DNA from: Sipunculus nudus
Lineage: Eukaryota; Annelida; Sipuncula; Golfingiida; Sipunculidae
Direction of reading: 5' to 3'
Assembly (NCBI GenBank): GCA_026874595.1
Contig: CM049311.1
Coordinates: 33,191,176 to 33,255,175, forward strand
DNA length: 64,000 nucleotides
The stretch's first letter is position 1. Each line of letters opens with the position of its first letter. Positions 35,982 to 47,684 of this stretch are shown one piece after another. The position numbers were made by a program, and so were the translations under genes. The notes below the pieces were generated by a model that made no database searches, was not told where the DNA came from, and saw only the letters and a program-made list of their open reading frames with translations.

Positions 35982-36270
35982 CAACGAATAAACATTACAA
36001 GCGATTTCTCTGCTATTGTTTTAACAACAAAATACCAGATATAATACTCTCATTTTATAATATACATATGTTAAAGAGGTTGTTACTACGATGCAATTTT
36101 TTAAATAATTGAAATATTTTGAACCGTAAATCAGCATAAACTGATATCTGTTGTCTCGTGTAATATTGTTTTGAAATATTATAGAAATAAATTACTGTTA
36201 TATTACTTTGTGGACTATTCTATTTATATTCTCTCAATTAAATTAATACAATAATAATAATTGTAATTAC
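35347..36270. other. Downstream of CUB gene
   Basis: A (TA)n array at 35927-35979 and otherwise unrecognised AT-rich sequence. Confidence 0.5.
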
Positions 36271-36274
36271 ATGT

Positions 36275-36736
36275 TGTTACAGGTGCTCTTTTTATTATGT
36301 GACACGGGCGTAACTCCTGTTGTGGCACCTATGTCTGGCCACGTATTACATTCTATGTTTAATCCGTACTGTTTGAACTCTCGTTGTCATGTTTAGCCTT
36401 GGGTTTTCACGCCTGGCCGAGGTCACGCGATGAGCCTGGCATGTGGAGATACACAAAGCGCTCTTTTTGCTGTTTTCTAGGGAATTCCTTAAACGCGTGT
36501 TGTGCAAGATCTTATAGACTGTTTGAGAAGTGGAAAATTCTAGGCTCGAGGTGTGAAGATATATAAAGGGGCTGTGTTTTTGAGAGGGCAGAGAGCAGAG
36601 CAGATTCCAGCGGAAGCAGAAGCGTGTGTTAGTTTCTAGGACCTTATCCGACGAATGCGGCAATTATAGATTTTTCAAAGACTTTCTCCTGGTTTTAATG
36701 CATTTGGACTTCAGTTTACTTTCTGTTTCCGTAACA
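36275..36736 (+). mobile_element. Solo LTR of a retrotransposon
   Basis: 462 bp bounded by TGTTAC at the left and GTAACA at the right (short inverted ends, TG...CA), with 4-bp direct repeats ATGT at 36271-36274 and 36737-36740. A TATA box (TATATAAAG, 36560-36568) sits two thirds along, as in LTR promoters. No internal region or second LTR is nearby, so it is a recombined solo LTR. Ty3/Gypsy-like is plausible from the target size but unproven. Confidence 0.75.
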
Positions 36737-37309
36737 ATGTATATCATAATATCACCTTAACCCTAAGTCTCGCCTGTCGACGAGTGCCCACACACATACC
36801 GATATACCAAGCAGATCAACAGATTTATCCGGTCTTTATTTGGTGGTAATTTTGAATTCATATCCATGGTCGTAATTGGCATCAGAAATGATATAAAGAA
36901 GGAAAGGTAGGTTGTAAATCAGCATATATTTTGGTTCCGTCATCACAACAACTGAATTTTCTGGACGGAGAAAAATCGGTCGGAAAATCTTTAACATTGT
37001 CAATGATTTCTGCAGTAGAGTTTCCCTGCTGGATTTTTTTTTTTTAATCCGACCGGCAGCAATCTCACATCTACTGATCCTACCGATTCTTCCAGCAGAC
37101 AAAATATCGGCCTGGAAATTCTGTGGATGGGAAGCCGGATTTATCTGTTATTATCAGGGGGGACAGTATTTTCGAATATTGCGGTTGGGGGGGGGGGCAC
37201 CACAACTTGGCCCAGGCGCTCAAGCATGGCGTGATTTACTGTAACTGTCACATGCAAGAGTAGCGAAGAACACGCAAAGTCCAGTATTAAGCATGTATTG
37301 TTCTATTTC

Positions 37310-40080
37310 TCAGAAACTTTAGATCGAAAAAATGGCGCCACCTACTCTCTAAATTTTGGGCTGAATGTCCCTGACGCCTGAAACGAGGCCAATAAGTGCA
37401 AACCACTTATAAAGTCCTATTCCTTATTTTATTGATTTATTGCCATGTTTTCCGGTTCGCCATCTGATCCATATCATAACTTAACGCCACAAATATATTT
37501 GTACAGCTTGTCGCCTTATCTACGGCCGACAATGCCCCGGGGTATCTATGTAACGCATATGGCGTAGTTATAAATGAAGTGAAGAGGGTTATGTAGTCCG
37601 TTCAAATATGTTTCAATAAGAAATGTTCCCAGGCAAATTAATTAAGCATGAGTGTCTTTGTTGTACGATTTCACGGAACAAGATATATTTTGTAAGCATG
37701 AGCGTGTGAGATGTAAAACATAAGGTGTATTCTTTAAGCTGCATCACATTTATTGCCTCGTTTTGGTAAATCATGTTTTTATTAATCATCATGTGAACTA
37801 ATGACCTGTATGATAAAGATTATACTGTGTACACATTAGACTCGAGTTCAAACCATATAAGTGTCACCCTTCTCAGAGATATAGGGGCCTATGTACCTGT
37901 CCCGTATAAAACCTGCCAAGGAAAAATCTAGTTATTTTTTTATATAGAGTTTGTGTTCTCCTTAATTCAACCCACAACGTCAAGTAAAGTTCAATGTCAA
38001 TTCTTTCCGAGAGCCGGTTATTTCATTCTTAATGTGAGTAGCGTTTTCTGGTACGCGAGGGTAAGCGTCTGTGACGCACGAAATCTCTTTCAGACGCTCG
38101 GTTCTTGGGTTAAAGCGACCGATGGGACGCGTTTTTTTTTGCTATAAGACCGAGGGGATAATTTTCTTTTTTTTTTATATTAGTCACTGACCATTACCGG
38201 AGGCCTCAAACGAAGCAGTCACTTTTGTAAACACTGCATTGAAAACTGACCTGATAGAGTTAAGAATAATTAAATAACTATATAATGACACACTTTCTAA
38301 TCATATGATGCTACGATAATGAATGAAATGAAAAAAAATCAATTTAACACAAACATTCAAACTAAGACATTGATCACCTCTCCTTGGGACTCTCCAAACT
38401 CACAAGGAAATCTCCAAATATTGGGCTTATTGTCCCTGACTTTTCGGAATTTCTTCCCATTAATGCCCTGTATAAGGGAAACCATCACTTCCTGATACGA
38501 GTACATTAAGTACAAGCTATTTATAAAATAAGTAATTTGTCTTATATAATTAATTAATTGTCCTGTTTTCTGATCCGCCCTCTGACCCATATCAGGATGG
38601 AACTCAGCGGGTATTTGTCAAGCTTATCGCCGTATCGTCTCCCCGCCACTTCCTGGTATGTAGGTCCGTCAATCTTTGACTCCTTCCCTATAGTAAAGCC
38701 GTATTCCGAACAAAGTTAATTTCTAATTTACTTATAGCATACTACCCGTTCTCGGTTGAGGCAGGTCCGTCGGACTTCTTCCCGGTTTATTTTTGGCGGT
38801 GCTTTTCCATTTGTCGATTTAACAGTGTCATATAGCTGAGCCCAGTGTCCTCGTTTCTGAAAACAGGTGTTTCGACAGACCTTACATTTAAATAATGTCA
38901 AATTTTTTGGGACAAACTGTACATCGATCCCCACAGTTCAAGGTCAAAAACGAATATTTAAAAAAACTGGCCACTTAGTTTATTGAATGTATCTTTTTTT
39001 TAAGGAACTTCCCCAGCGCTGTGAACATAATACATCCCCTTTCTATTGTGCCATGCAGACATTTTGCACTGAGACCCTCGGAAGCTGTAATAAATTTTCT
39101 TTGCCTGAAGTATTTGCTTTCAATTTTCAAAGTAAATGGTGATAATAAAGTTTATACTTGTCAGCCAGTACCTTAAGGACAATAGGACTGACAGAAGTTC
39201 TAAAAATAAAGTCGAACCTTTAGGAAAAAAAACAACATAAGTCTGCAGTAAGCATTGGAAATATATATTCAAATGCAAGAATGTGGGTAACAATTCAAAC
39301 TAGATGGTCATTGTGCCTACCAGAACAAAAGCGACTCCGATTAAGTGAAAATCCAGGTAGTGTCAACTTACACCTCATTCGGATATTGACATTAGAAGTT
39401 TTATCTAAATTACTAGTGAACAATAATTGTTTCGATTGCTCTATTTTCCAAAAAGTAAATAATCCTTTAAAGAATACATTATGGTGACCAAGATTACCTC
39501 CAAAGTTTAATTTGCAACAAAAACATAGTGTCTCTTGCACATTGTGGAGTTTTAATTAAGGTAGCATCGCTGGCACTTACCCTTAATTTTAAATCAATTA
39601 AAAGGCTGCTTTAAATGCATATTAGACCCAATAAATAAGTATTAGTTTAAACCTCTTACAGCGCTCATTTTAATTGTATATGTATTCACGAAATTCATAT
39701 TCTTTTCACATGAATTATTTTTAAATTTTATGAAAATTTAATATTTATAAATGGTACACAATTTTAAGCAGCCAGTAACTCAAACCACTATGTAATTGGT
39801 TAACATGAAACTTTATGACCCAATTTAAAAATAAAACTCAAAGGGTAAAATAACTCTCTAAATTTTGGATTGAGTGTCACTGACTCTTCGAATTTTCTTA
39901 CTGTTGGGAGCCACTTGATCGTAATATGCAGACATTTTACAATGAGACACTTGGAAGTTGTAACGGAACCATGCGGTGTGAACGTTCAGTGTTGATTTTA
40001 TGTGGATGAAATAGGTTTGAAACAATTTTCCATTTGCCGTTTTAAAGGGGTATATAATTATTATACCTAGCAAGTCTTGT
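37310..40080 (-). pseudogene. Several decayed copies of an unknown coding-like module
   Basis: On the - strand NGKKFRKVRDNKPNIWRF (38400-38460) aligns with NSKKIRRVSDTQSKI (39858-39905) and, with a stop, with a stretch at 37340-37390. GRRYGDKLDKY (38610-38650) aligns with VGRR.GDKLYKY (37500-37540). QCKMSAWH (39040-39070) aligns with HCKMSAYY (39930-39960). A piece at 38728-38934 has CKVCRNTCFQKRGHW and KSTNGKAPPK. Stops and frameshifts in every copy suggest dead sequence; gene family or mobile element not recognised. Confidence 0.4.
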
Positions 40081-40111
40081 AGTTCTGTCGAGCTTTTTCC
40101 GTTTTCTTAAA

Positions 40112-40340
40112 AACTGACTGACTGAAGATGTTAGAGCCCTCCGAGCACTCCAGTTGGCAGGTTGGAATCCTTGCCCTGGTCGCTCCCTAGGCGTGAATTT
40201 TGATAGAGCCTTTTTGGACGAAGGTGCCATCCAATCAAGCAGAGAATCATTCCAGCCACCAGCGTGACCCGGGGATGTTGAAGAGTCGCTGCCATGGAGC
40301 AGTCCATGCAGATCACCACAGCCCCGCAACCACATCGTTA
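40112..40340. repeat. Coding-like dispersed module, copy 2
   Basis: Aligns with 22530-22720 from CTGACTGACTGAAGATGTTA onward. + frame LTEDVRALRALQLAGW; - frame MDCSMAATLQHPRVTLVAGM followed by a hydrophobic stretch. Both strands are open for 60-100 codons. Confidence 0.35.
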
Positions 40341-40915
40341 TTTCATCATCAGCAATCTCCCAAATCCCAATACTTGCGTTGAATTTCCCGGTACCGATAG
40401 GATATTAAGTATTTATTTTTTTTTCTTAATTTATCCTCTTTGAATTGTAAATAAAATGTTGTTTATAAAACAGGTGCCTTTTATTTACAATCGAAATCAT
40501 TTAAAAAAAGAAAATGTTTTAAATCAAAATATCATCATTTATTCAGTAAAATTAACACTTTAACAATATTTTCTGGGATTTTTTAAAAAATCACATTGTA
40601 ATTTTAAAGTTAAATTTTCATGCTACCATGGTTCAATTTTACTCTGTCATGAAGATCTTTTTCTCAATTTTAGGATTAATGATGATTTAAATGTTTAACT
40701 GTACCCTTAAAACGTTTATTACATATATACATTGGGGGGGGGGGGGCATAGGGATACGGGAAATGACAATATTGCCATAATTGCGCCATATTTTCCCAAA
40801 AATCTTTCAGTTATACATCTCACAAAAAAAATTAAGATATATATAAGATAATTGCCACACTAAATTGGTTTAAATGTAATATCCCTTGATTTTTAATGTT
40901 TAAACCGAATGTAAA
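40341..40915. other. AT-rich intergenic sequence
   Basis: No gene seen; G tract at 40735-40746. Confidence 0.5.
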
Positions 40916-41000
40916 CTAGAATACGGGTAGTCGACAAGCGACTACTTGTATCCGCCTAAATCAGAGTGGAACGGGTGAAGTGTTGCATATCAGCATGGAT

Positions 41001-42400
41001 GTCTGCAGCCAAATTGTGTATGTAGGTTGCGCTACCTACCAAAAAATCCAGAAAGCCGTCCAAGTTGTATACATATGCAAAATTTAAGGCAGATAAGTCA
41101 AACCACTATATTGTATATGAGTGATTTTTGCCCTTGGCAGACAAACAGATGGACGCTGTGCAAAAAAGGGTTGCAGGTGGCGCCACCAGTTAAGTGTATG
41201 ATAAAGAGCTTTGTGAGAACTATACACATGCAAAATTTTGGCCCAATTGGTCAAACAGTTCCCTAGATATGAGCTTGGATGTCTGCAGCGTAAACTTGAT
41301 TGTAGGTGGCGCCACCTGTCATAAAATCAGAAAAGCTATCCAGGATGTATAAGCATGCAGAATTTCAGGTGAATTAGTCAAACCACTGCAGAGATATGAG
41401 TGATTTTAACCCAAGGCAGACGAACAGCTGGACACTGTGCAAACATGGTTGCAGGTGGCGCCACCATTTTTTGTGTATGTTATAAAGCTCTCCAAGGGCT
41501 ACATTTGTGCAAAAAAATTTTCCTGATCAATCAAACGGTTCCTGAGATATGAGCTTGGATGTCTGCAGCGTAAACATGAATGTAGGTGGCGCCACCTGTC
41601 ATAAAATCAGAAAAGCTATCCAGGATGTATACGCATGCCAAATTTCAGGTGAATTAGTCAAGTCACTGCAGAGATATGAGTGATTTTAACCCAAGGCAGA
41701 CAAACAGATGGACACTGTACAAACATGGTTGCAGGTAGCGGCACCATTTTTGGTGTATGTTATAAAGCTCTCCAAGGGCTACATTTGTGCAAAAAAATTT
41801 TCCTGATCAATCAAACGGTTCCTGAGATATGAGCTTGGATGTCTGCAGCGTAAACGTGAATGTAGGTGGCGCCACCTGTCATAAAATCAGATAAGCTATC
41901 CAGGATGTATACGCATGCCAAATTTCAGGTGAATTAGTCAAGTCACTGCAGAGATATGAGTGATTTTAACCCAAGGCAGACGAACAGATGGACACTGTGC
42001 AAACATGGTTGCAGGTGGCGCCACCATATTTGGTGTATGTTATAAAGCTCTCCAAGGGCTACATTTGTGCAAAAGAATTTTCCTGATCGGTCAAACGGTT
42101 CCCGAGATATGAGCTTGGATGTCTGCAGCGTCAACGTGAATGTAGGTGGCGCCACCTGTCATAAAATCAGAAAAGCTATCCAGGATGTTTGCGCATGCCG
42201 AATTTCAGGTGAATTAGTCAAGTCACTGCAGAGATATGAGTGATTTTAACCCAAGGCAGACGAACAGATGGACACTGTGCAAACATGGTTGCAGGTGGCG
42301 CCACCATTTTTGGTGTATGTTATAAAGCTCTCCGAGGGCTACATTTGTGCAAAAAAATTTTCCTGATCGGTCAAACGGTTCCCGAGATATGTGGGTTTAT
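41001..42400. repeat. 280-bp tandem repeat, five units
   Basis: GTCTGCAGC starts at 41001, 41281, 41561, 41841 and 42121, an exact 280-bp period; the last three units are nearly identical. Each unit has two related halves of about 131 and 149 bp, each with GGTGGCGCCACC, then AAAGCT.TCCA, then GAGATATGAG. It is therefore a two-part higher-order repeat. Confidence 0.92.
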
Positions 42401-42556
42401 GTGTGGAAACAGACGCACAAACGGACGCAGAGCGCAGAGGAAAGGTCAGAGGACAAAACAAAATCGGGGCGCAGCAGTTCACATGTGACCCGAACATAAT
42501 CCCGGGTTTTGGAAAATTCCGCCCAGCGGTTACGGAGGAGTTCTCCGGACACCTAC

Positions 42557-42601
<45 letters not shown>
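42557..42601. repeat. (GCG)n trinucleotide repeat
   Basis: About 15 uninterrupted GCG/CGG units within the Helitron-like element. The second element has only CCGCGATCG-like sequence at the matching place, so this is an expansion in copy 1. Confidence 0.9.
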
Positions 42602-42602
<1 letters not shown>

Positions 42603-42652
42603 CCAGCTGAAAACATAGTATCCGCAAAACTCTGTTTTGGCGGATACAATTA

Positions 42653-43335
42653 TGAATAATATAATACTGAAAATGTAACGAATAATATTTTCGTATGATG
42701 AAAACATGTTTTGTAATAAGTTTTGGGAGAATGAGAGTGAAGAAAATTATGACTTTCTGGGAGAGGGACTTTGTCCTGTTTTTCATAGGAACCTCGTTGC
42801 TTGACCAGAGATTTGTTGGTACTCTTTCCAAATGTCAACCTCACATTTACTCAGAAAATAAAGCCCGTGCATGTATATTGCTTGTATCAATATTATTAAA
42901 TAATGTGTATTATATATATACGCACACAGATATTGTTTTGTTTTGGTGCTAAGCGTCTTCGTCAATCACGAGAGAACCAAGATCAAGCAGGTAATGAGGA
43001 AATAAGCTACTTGTTGCTGAATGGCCTCTGGTGGCATTATGTTAAACTAATCATTTAATTCTCTTGTCTGTCAAGACACTTGAGCAAGAAAACAGAGTAA
43101 CGAAATATCGTCGCAGGTTGGGTTCTGTATGCGGTCCAGTTACCCATGATCAGGTAAAAGGACATATAGGTCTTAAAACAAAGTAACTTTTAAAATAATG
43201 AAAGCAAATTTAAATACTTCAAAGGCGAAACCTACCTTAAATCTGTAAAAGTGTAAATCGTTAAGCTTCTTTTGTTATATCTGGATATGATATAGACATA
43301 TATGTGTTAATATATATGTGTTTATACATATATGT
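42653..43335. other. Intergenic sequence
   Basis: No gene or repeat recognised. Confidence 0.5.
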
Positions 43336-43413
<78 letters not shown>

Positions 43414-43414
43414 G

Positions 43415-43445
<31 letters not shown>

Positions 43446-43496
43446 GAAGAGAGAGAGAGAAAGAGAGAGAGAGAAAGAGAGAGATAGAGGGGGGGA
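43336..43496. repeat. Compound (TA)n(GA)n microsatellite
   Basis: About 15 TA units, then about 60 GA units with A, G and T interruptions, then a G tract. Confidence 0.95.
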
Positions 43497-45279
43497 CCTA
43501 TCAGATATATCAAAATACATCACTTTGAAAGGACCACTAAACGACCAGTTATTACAAGTCCTCGTGTACTGGCAATTTTAGAGGCTAATGAGAAAATCCA
43601 CGAAAATCAAAATTTCTTAAGTTATAATATGGAAAAATGTGCAGTGTCATGTTCTTGGCCATCCTGCTAAAATCTAAATATTTATGGGTAATACTTTAGT
43701 AATTTTTCTATGTCGTAAAAAAATAAATTCCGACATGTTTATTGCACACTTTGGTTGTCAATTAAACTTAACTATTACATTTACGTTACGTCATGTCATT
43801 TTGGTTATATTGAAACTTGCTGACATGCCTTGTTGTATACGACGCCTGTCGGACATAAAGGGAACTATTTGGTTTGAAGGCTGCAACCACAAAACAGATA
43901 CGCCGTCTATGTAGACTGACTTAATAGTCAAATTAACGCTTTTTATCGTGTACAAATGTATAGATAAAATCTCTAAATCAACCGGTCAAATTTTCATAAG
44001 AATTTAAGTGAGTTATTTTAGTGTATGAGGTTTTTTTTGGTCGAATTTTTATATACCTTTTTTGAATCATACTTTTTCCAAACGTTTGGACTGTAATGTG
44101 CCTAAATGCCGATATTTGCATTTTCCTTCCGCCATCCTGGTTAAATGGCGGACATATTAAAAAATGGGCTATATACCACTTGAAAACAATTCTGATTCGA
44201 TTTGAAGGTTAATTATTTTCCTGTCAAATCCATTTTTGCTTCAAATATGTTTGTACTGTACATATTTAATGAGATAATTTGCATAAATATTCATATATTA
44301 ATGAAATAGTGGAAATTAATGATCTTTTTATAAGAATATCATATCGGAAATCCATGCTTAATATACCACTCATTAAAAGAAATAAGTACTCTGTTTTTCA
44401 TTTTTAGAGCTAATTTAAATTACTTTATACATCTGTGTTTCTTCAACTTTGAAATTACTTTGCGATATTACATAGGAGTTGCGAAGGTGGAAATTTCAAC
44501 AAAAACAAATAGACGTGCTTGTGGCGAAAAGTATAAAATGTTAATAGAAAATTTAAAAAATACAAAAACCAAAAAAAATCGACCAGTCTTCTTTGCAAAC
44601 GTTCTTCAGAGTTCTAGGTAGAAATTTAGATAACATGGAGATACATTCCTCCTAAATTTTACAAATAAAAAAATATTGCTCACTCGATTCTTTCAATTAA
44701 GAACGTAGCCGTGGATACACGACTCGGTAGGCATTTATATTGGGATGGTAGGCCGAACTTGAGTCATGATACAAGCCATACTAGTATACGGGAGAATGTA
44801 CTGCATCTCTCACCTATCCTGTTGCATTGACATCGCGGTAAACAGTCGATAATCATAATGTTGCGAATGATGATTCTTCACTAAATAATATATGTGAAAA
44901 AAAAACACACCAAACTAAAAATCCGACTCTATGGTAACGAGTCATTTCCTGTATCGCGTATAAGTGAAACAGCTGCCGTTCAGTAACCCGTGCTTAGCCA
45001 TGCTTGTATTCGAATACATGATGTCAGATAATCAACAAACATGCAGAGGGATTTACCAATTTGCTGAGCTAAAAAGGATTTTTTTTCGCACGTGTTATGT
45101 GTTGTTAGAAAGTGTACCCAAAAAAAAGCTAACGATTGGTCTGGTTTAAGTCAAGTGCCAGCATACTTGTATAGGCAAAAAGATGTTGTTATATATGACG
45201 AAAATATTTGCATCGTCATAGCGCCTACATTGCGGTTCTCACTGAAGGATGTGACGGCACCCTAACGCTAAGTAAGCTG
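43497..45279. other. AT-rich intergenic sequence
   Basis: Open frames of up to 76 codons are present but show no domain, splice context or composition change. Nothing supported. Confidence 0.5.
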
Positions 45280-45390
45280 AGGTTACCGCCTCCATTTGTA
45301 ATCTATGTTAATGTACAACGACAGAATTCCGTCCTTGTTTTGGACTACATAACTTATACGTATACCAGGGCGGCAGCATACGCTTATCCT
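45280..45390 (-). repeat. tRNA-derived SINE, second family, copy 3 (3' piece)
   Basis: GGTTACCGCCTCCATTTG, AGAATTCCGTCC and TTTTGGACTACATAAC, then GGGCGGCAGCATACGCTTAT match the 3' third of the family. Confidence 0.65.
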
Positions 45391-46119
45391 GCATGGCATC
45401 ATCTGTATAATAAGCAAAGACATTATCTTTACTCATGTATTAAGAACGAATGTGATGAAATATGAATTGAAGTGGATTATGGAAATATGAAACCTGTAAA
45501 GCGAATTGACAAAAGATGCTTGTCAACATTTCTATTGTATGGAAATGATAATTTAACAATAAAGGTTGATTATAAAATATTATTTCAAGTGATTAAATTG
45601 ATAAGACTATCACACCGAGTTATACTGATCATCTGCTTCTGAAAATTCTGACAATTTCTGACACCATTAACAGTATAGCTGTACTGCCTGACATAAAAAA
45701 AAACAGTAGGGCTAACATTTATCTATATTTATATTTATAAATATAAAAAATGAATTATTAATATAAATATAATATATGATATATTCGCTAAGAATACCTA
45801 TAGGAAGCACTTCGCCCATTATGTGTACGATTGACATGTTCAATGTTATAGTGTTGTAAACAGGAGTGATGGTAAATGTTTATTTTTAAATACTAGCTTG
45901 TGGTTTGTAAACTGTATACACATGCTTCCTTTATCGTTGTGTTGTTTGAAACTTGTTTTACATTTTGTCATACAGTGAGCTTCTCTCTCAGCCAAAATGG
46001 CTACACTTGTAATCCTGTATGAATAAATATGTTCAAACCAACCAGGGTCATGTGAACCCGGGTCACGTGATAACATAGGTCAATGTGAACTTGAACATCG
46101 AGCAGAGTGTTGATCCTAC

Positions 46120-46225
46120 ACTGTAAGAAAAAAGGGTCACATGTAGACCCCCTAAGGGTTAATTTAAAGAACCCATACAGAAGGGATCTTCCTGGAACCA
46201 TTCGTTCAAGAAAGGTTTCTTATAG
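46120..46225 (+). repeat. GGGTCACATGTAGACC-type repeat
   Basis: Starts ACTGTAAGAAAAAAGGGTCA and contains GGGTTAATTTAAAGAACCC and GAACCATTCGTTCAAGAAAG. Same style as 3590-3800. Confidence 0.4.
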
Positions 46226-46506
46226 GGTCATATACTAATATATGTATATATAACGTTTAATAATAGTTGTAAGTAAAAAATAATTAAGTGTTTATTCAAA
46301 TAGCTGTTGGATGTGCTGAATTTATCATGGGCGTTTACTTGGAAAATGGTAAATGTCAAAACTACTTTTCCTTGAAAACAATAAATATATTTCAAAATTA
46401 TTTAGTAAATTGAAAATTTCCATATGGACAAGAATATTATAGCATTTCACGCTAAAATTGTGTATATCTAATATTTTTTTTATTATATTCTGTATTAAGA
46501 ATTATA

Positions 46507-46507
<1 letters not shown>

Positions 46508-46565
<58 letters not shown>
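46508..46565. repeat. (TA)n microsatellite
   Basis: Long TA array. Confidence 0.95.
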
Positions 46566-46567
<2 letters not shown>

Positions 46568-46761
46568 AATGGATCATTGGAACCCAAGTCTATGATTCTA
46601 ATTATTAATAAATTTATTTCCAAGTCTTATTCTCTGAGCAGAAGGGGGATGATTACATCGATCATCTCAACCCTGTATCGACGCCCCCGATATAGAATGT
46701 CAGCACTTTACGCACGATTGAGGCGCCTATGAATATATCCGGCGAAGAGATAAGTAAGAAA

Positions 46762-46762
<1 letters not shown>

Positions 46763-46848
<86 letters not shown>
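46763..46848. repeat. (AAT)n followed by (TA)n
   Basis: About nine AAT units run directly into a TA array. Confidence 0.95.
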
Positions 46849-46850
<2 letters not shown>

Positions 46851-47565
46851 CAAATAAAGAACAATAATATAAGGTTTAAAAAAAATAAGGTATTATGTTT
46901 CCAGTATATGTTAATTCTGAAACAAGTTTGGATATATAATATTTCATAGTAAACTCATTTATGGAAAAGGTCTATAATTAATTATTTATATATATCATTT
47001 CAATTATATATATATTAATCTGAGAATATCAGGAGTGGAAGGGGGGGGGGATTATATTGACTATCCACACCTTTCTAAAAGGTCCCCCCCCCCCCCATGC
47101 TCAGCCCCTTTTTTTCACGTCCTGCCGGTATAACAATGATCTCATGAAATATAACTTAATAAACTGCCTGTAGATGGCGCCCCTGACCAGCCGCTGCATT
47201 CAACTCCGAGTTGAACATGTCAAGGAGTAGAGGTGACGAACCGTAGAGGAGTAATCTGTATGGTCAACCAAGGTACACATAGCTCTGATTATTTGTGATA
47301 CCTTATTAAATCTTGCAAAATTTCGTTTATTACCGGTTTCATTCCAGATAACGCTGATGGCTACACTGAGGTGGTTCCTGATAGAAGCCTGACGCTGCGC
47401 TGGAACCTTGTGAATTTCCAAATCACCCATGTTTCGCAAGAAATAGGGATAATGGCCCCTATTAGGACACACTTAACATCGCAAACGAAACTTCGGGGCC
47501 ATACGCTGGCAGGAACCCCTAGAGGGTTCTGCATTAACTGGAGGGGACCTATACCAACGTAAAAT

Positions 47566-47568
<3 letters not shown>
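46849..47568. other. Intergenic; weak exon-like segment at 47350-47558
   Basis: TTTCATTCCAG at 47349 is followed by about 70 open codons (NADGYTEVVPDRSLTLRWN...) ending near an AC|GTAAAA donor. No domain is recognised and no partner exon fits its phase. The - strand is open as well. Confidence 0.25.
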
Positions 47569-47659
<91 letters not shown>

Positions 47660-47684
47660 GAGAGAAAGAGAGAGAGAGAGAGAG
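47569..47684. repeat. (TA)n followed by (GA)n
   Basis: TA array to 47617, then GA repeats from 47623. Confidence 0.95.

Larger units (their letters stand above)
40916..42652 (-). mobile_element. Helitron/helentron-like non-autonomous element with satellite core, copy 1
   Basis: Read on the - strand the element starts TTGTATCCGCCAAAAC, with a subterminal hairpin (GTATCCGC...GCGGATAC), and ends with hairpin GTAGTCG-CTTGT-CGACTAC, then CCGTATTCTAG followed by T. A 3' hairpin about 10 bases before CTAG with a flanking T is the classic Helitron 3' end. Between the ends lie five 280-bp units (41001-42400) and a (GCG)n run. No Rep/helicase is encoded. Confidence 0.7.

Noticed and set aside
36291-36400. 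Further CUB gene exon after TTGTTACAG
   Set aside because: The acceptor-like site is the first bases of the solo LTR (TGTTACAGG).
43318-43581. Arg/Glu or Leu/Ser repeat proteins
   Set aside because: Translation of the (GA)n/(CT)n microsatellite.
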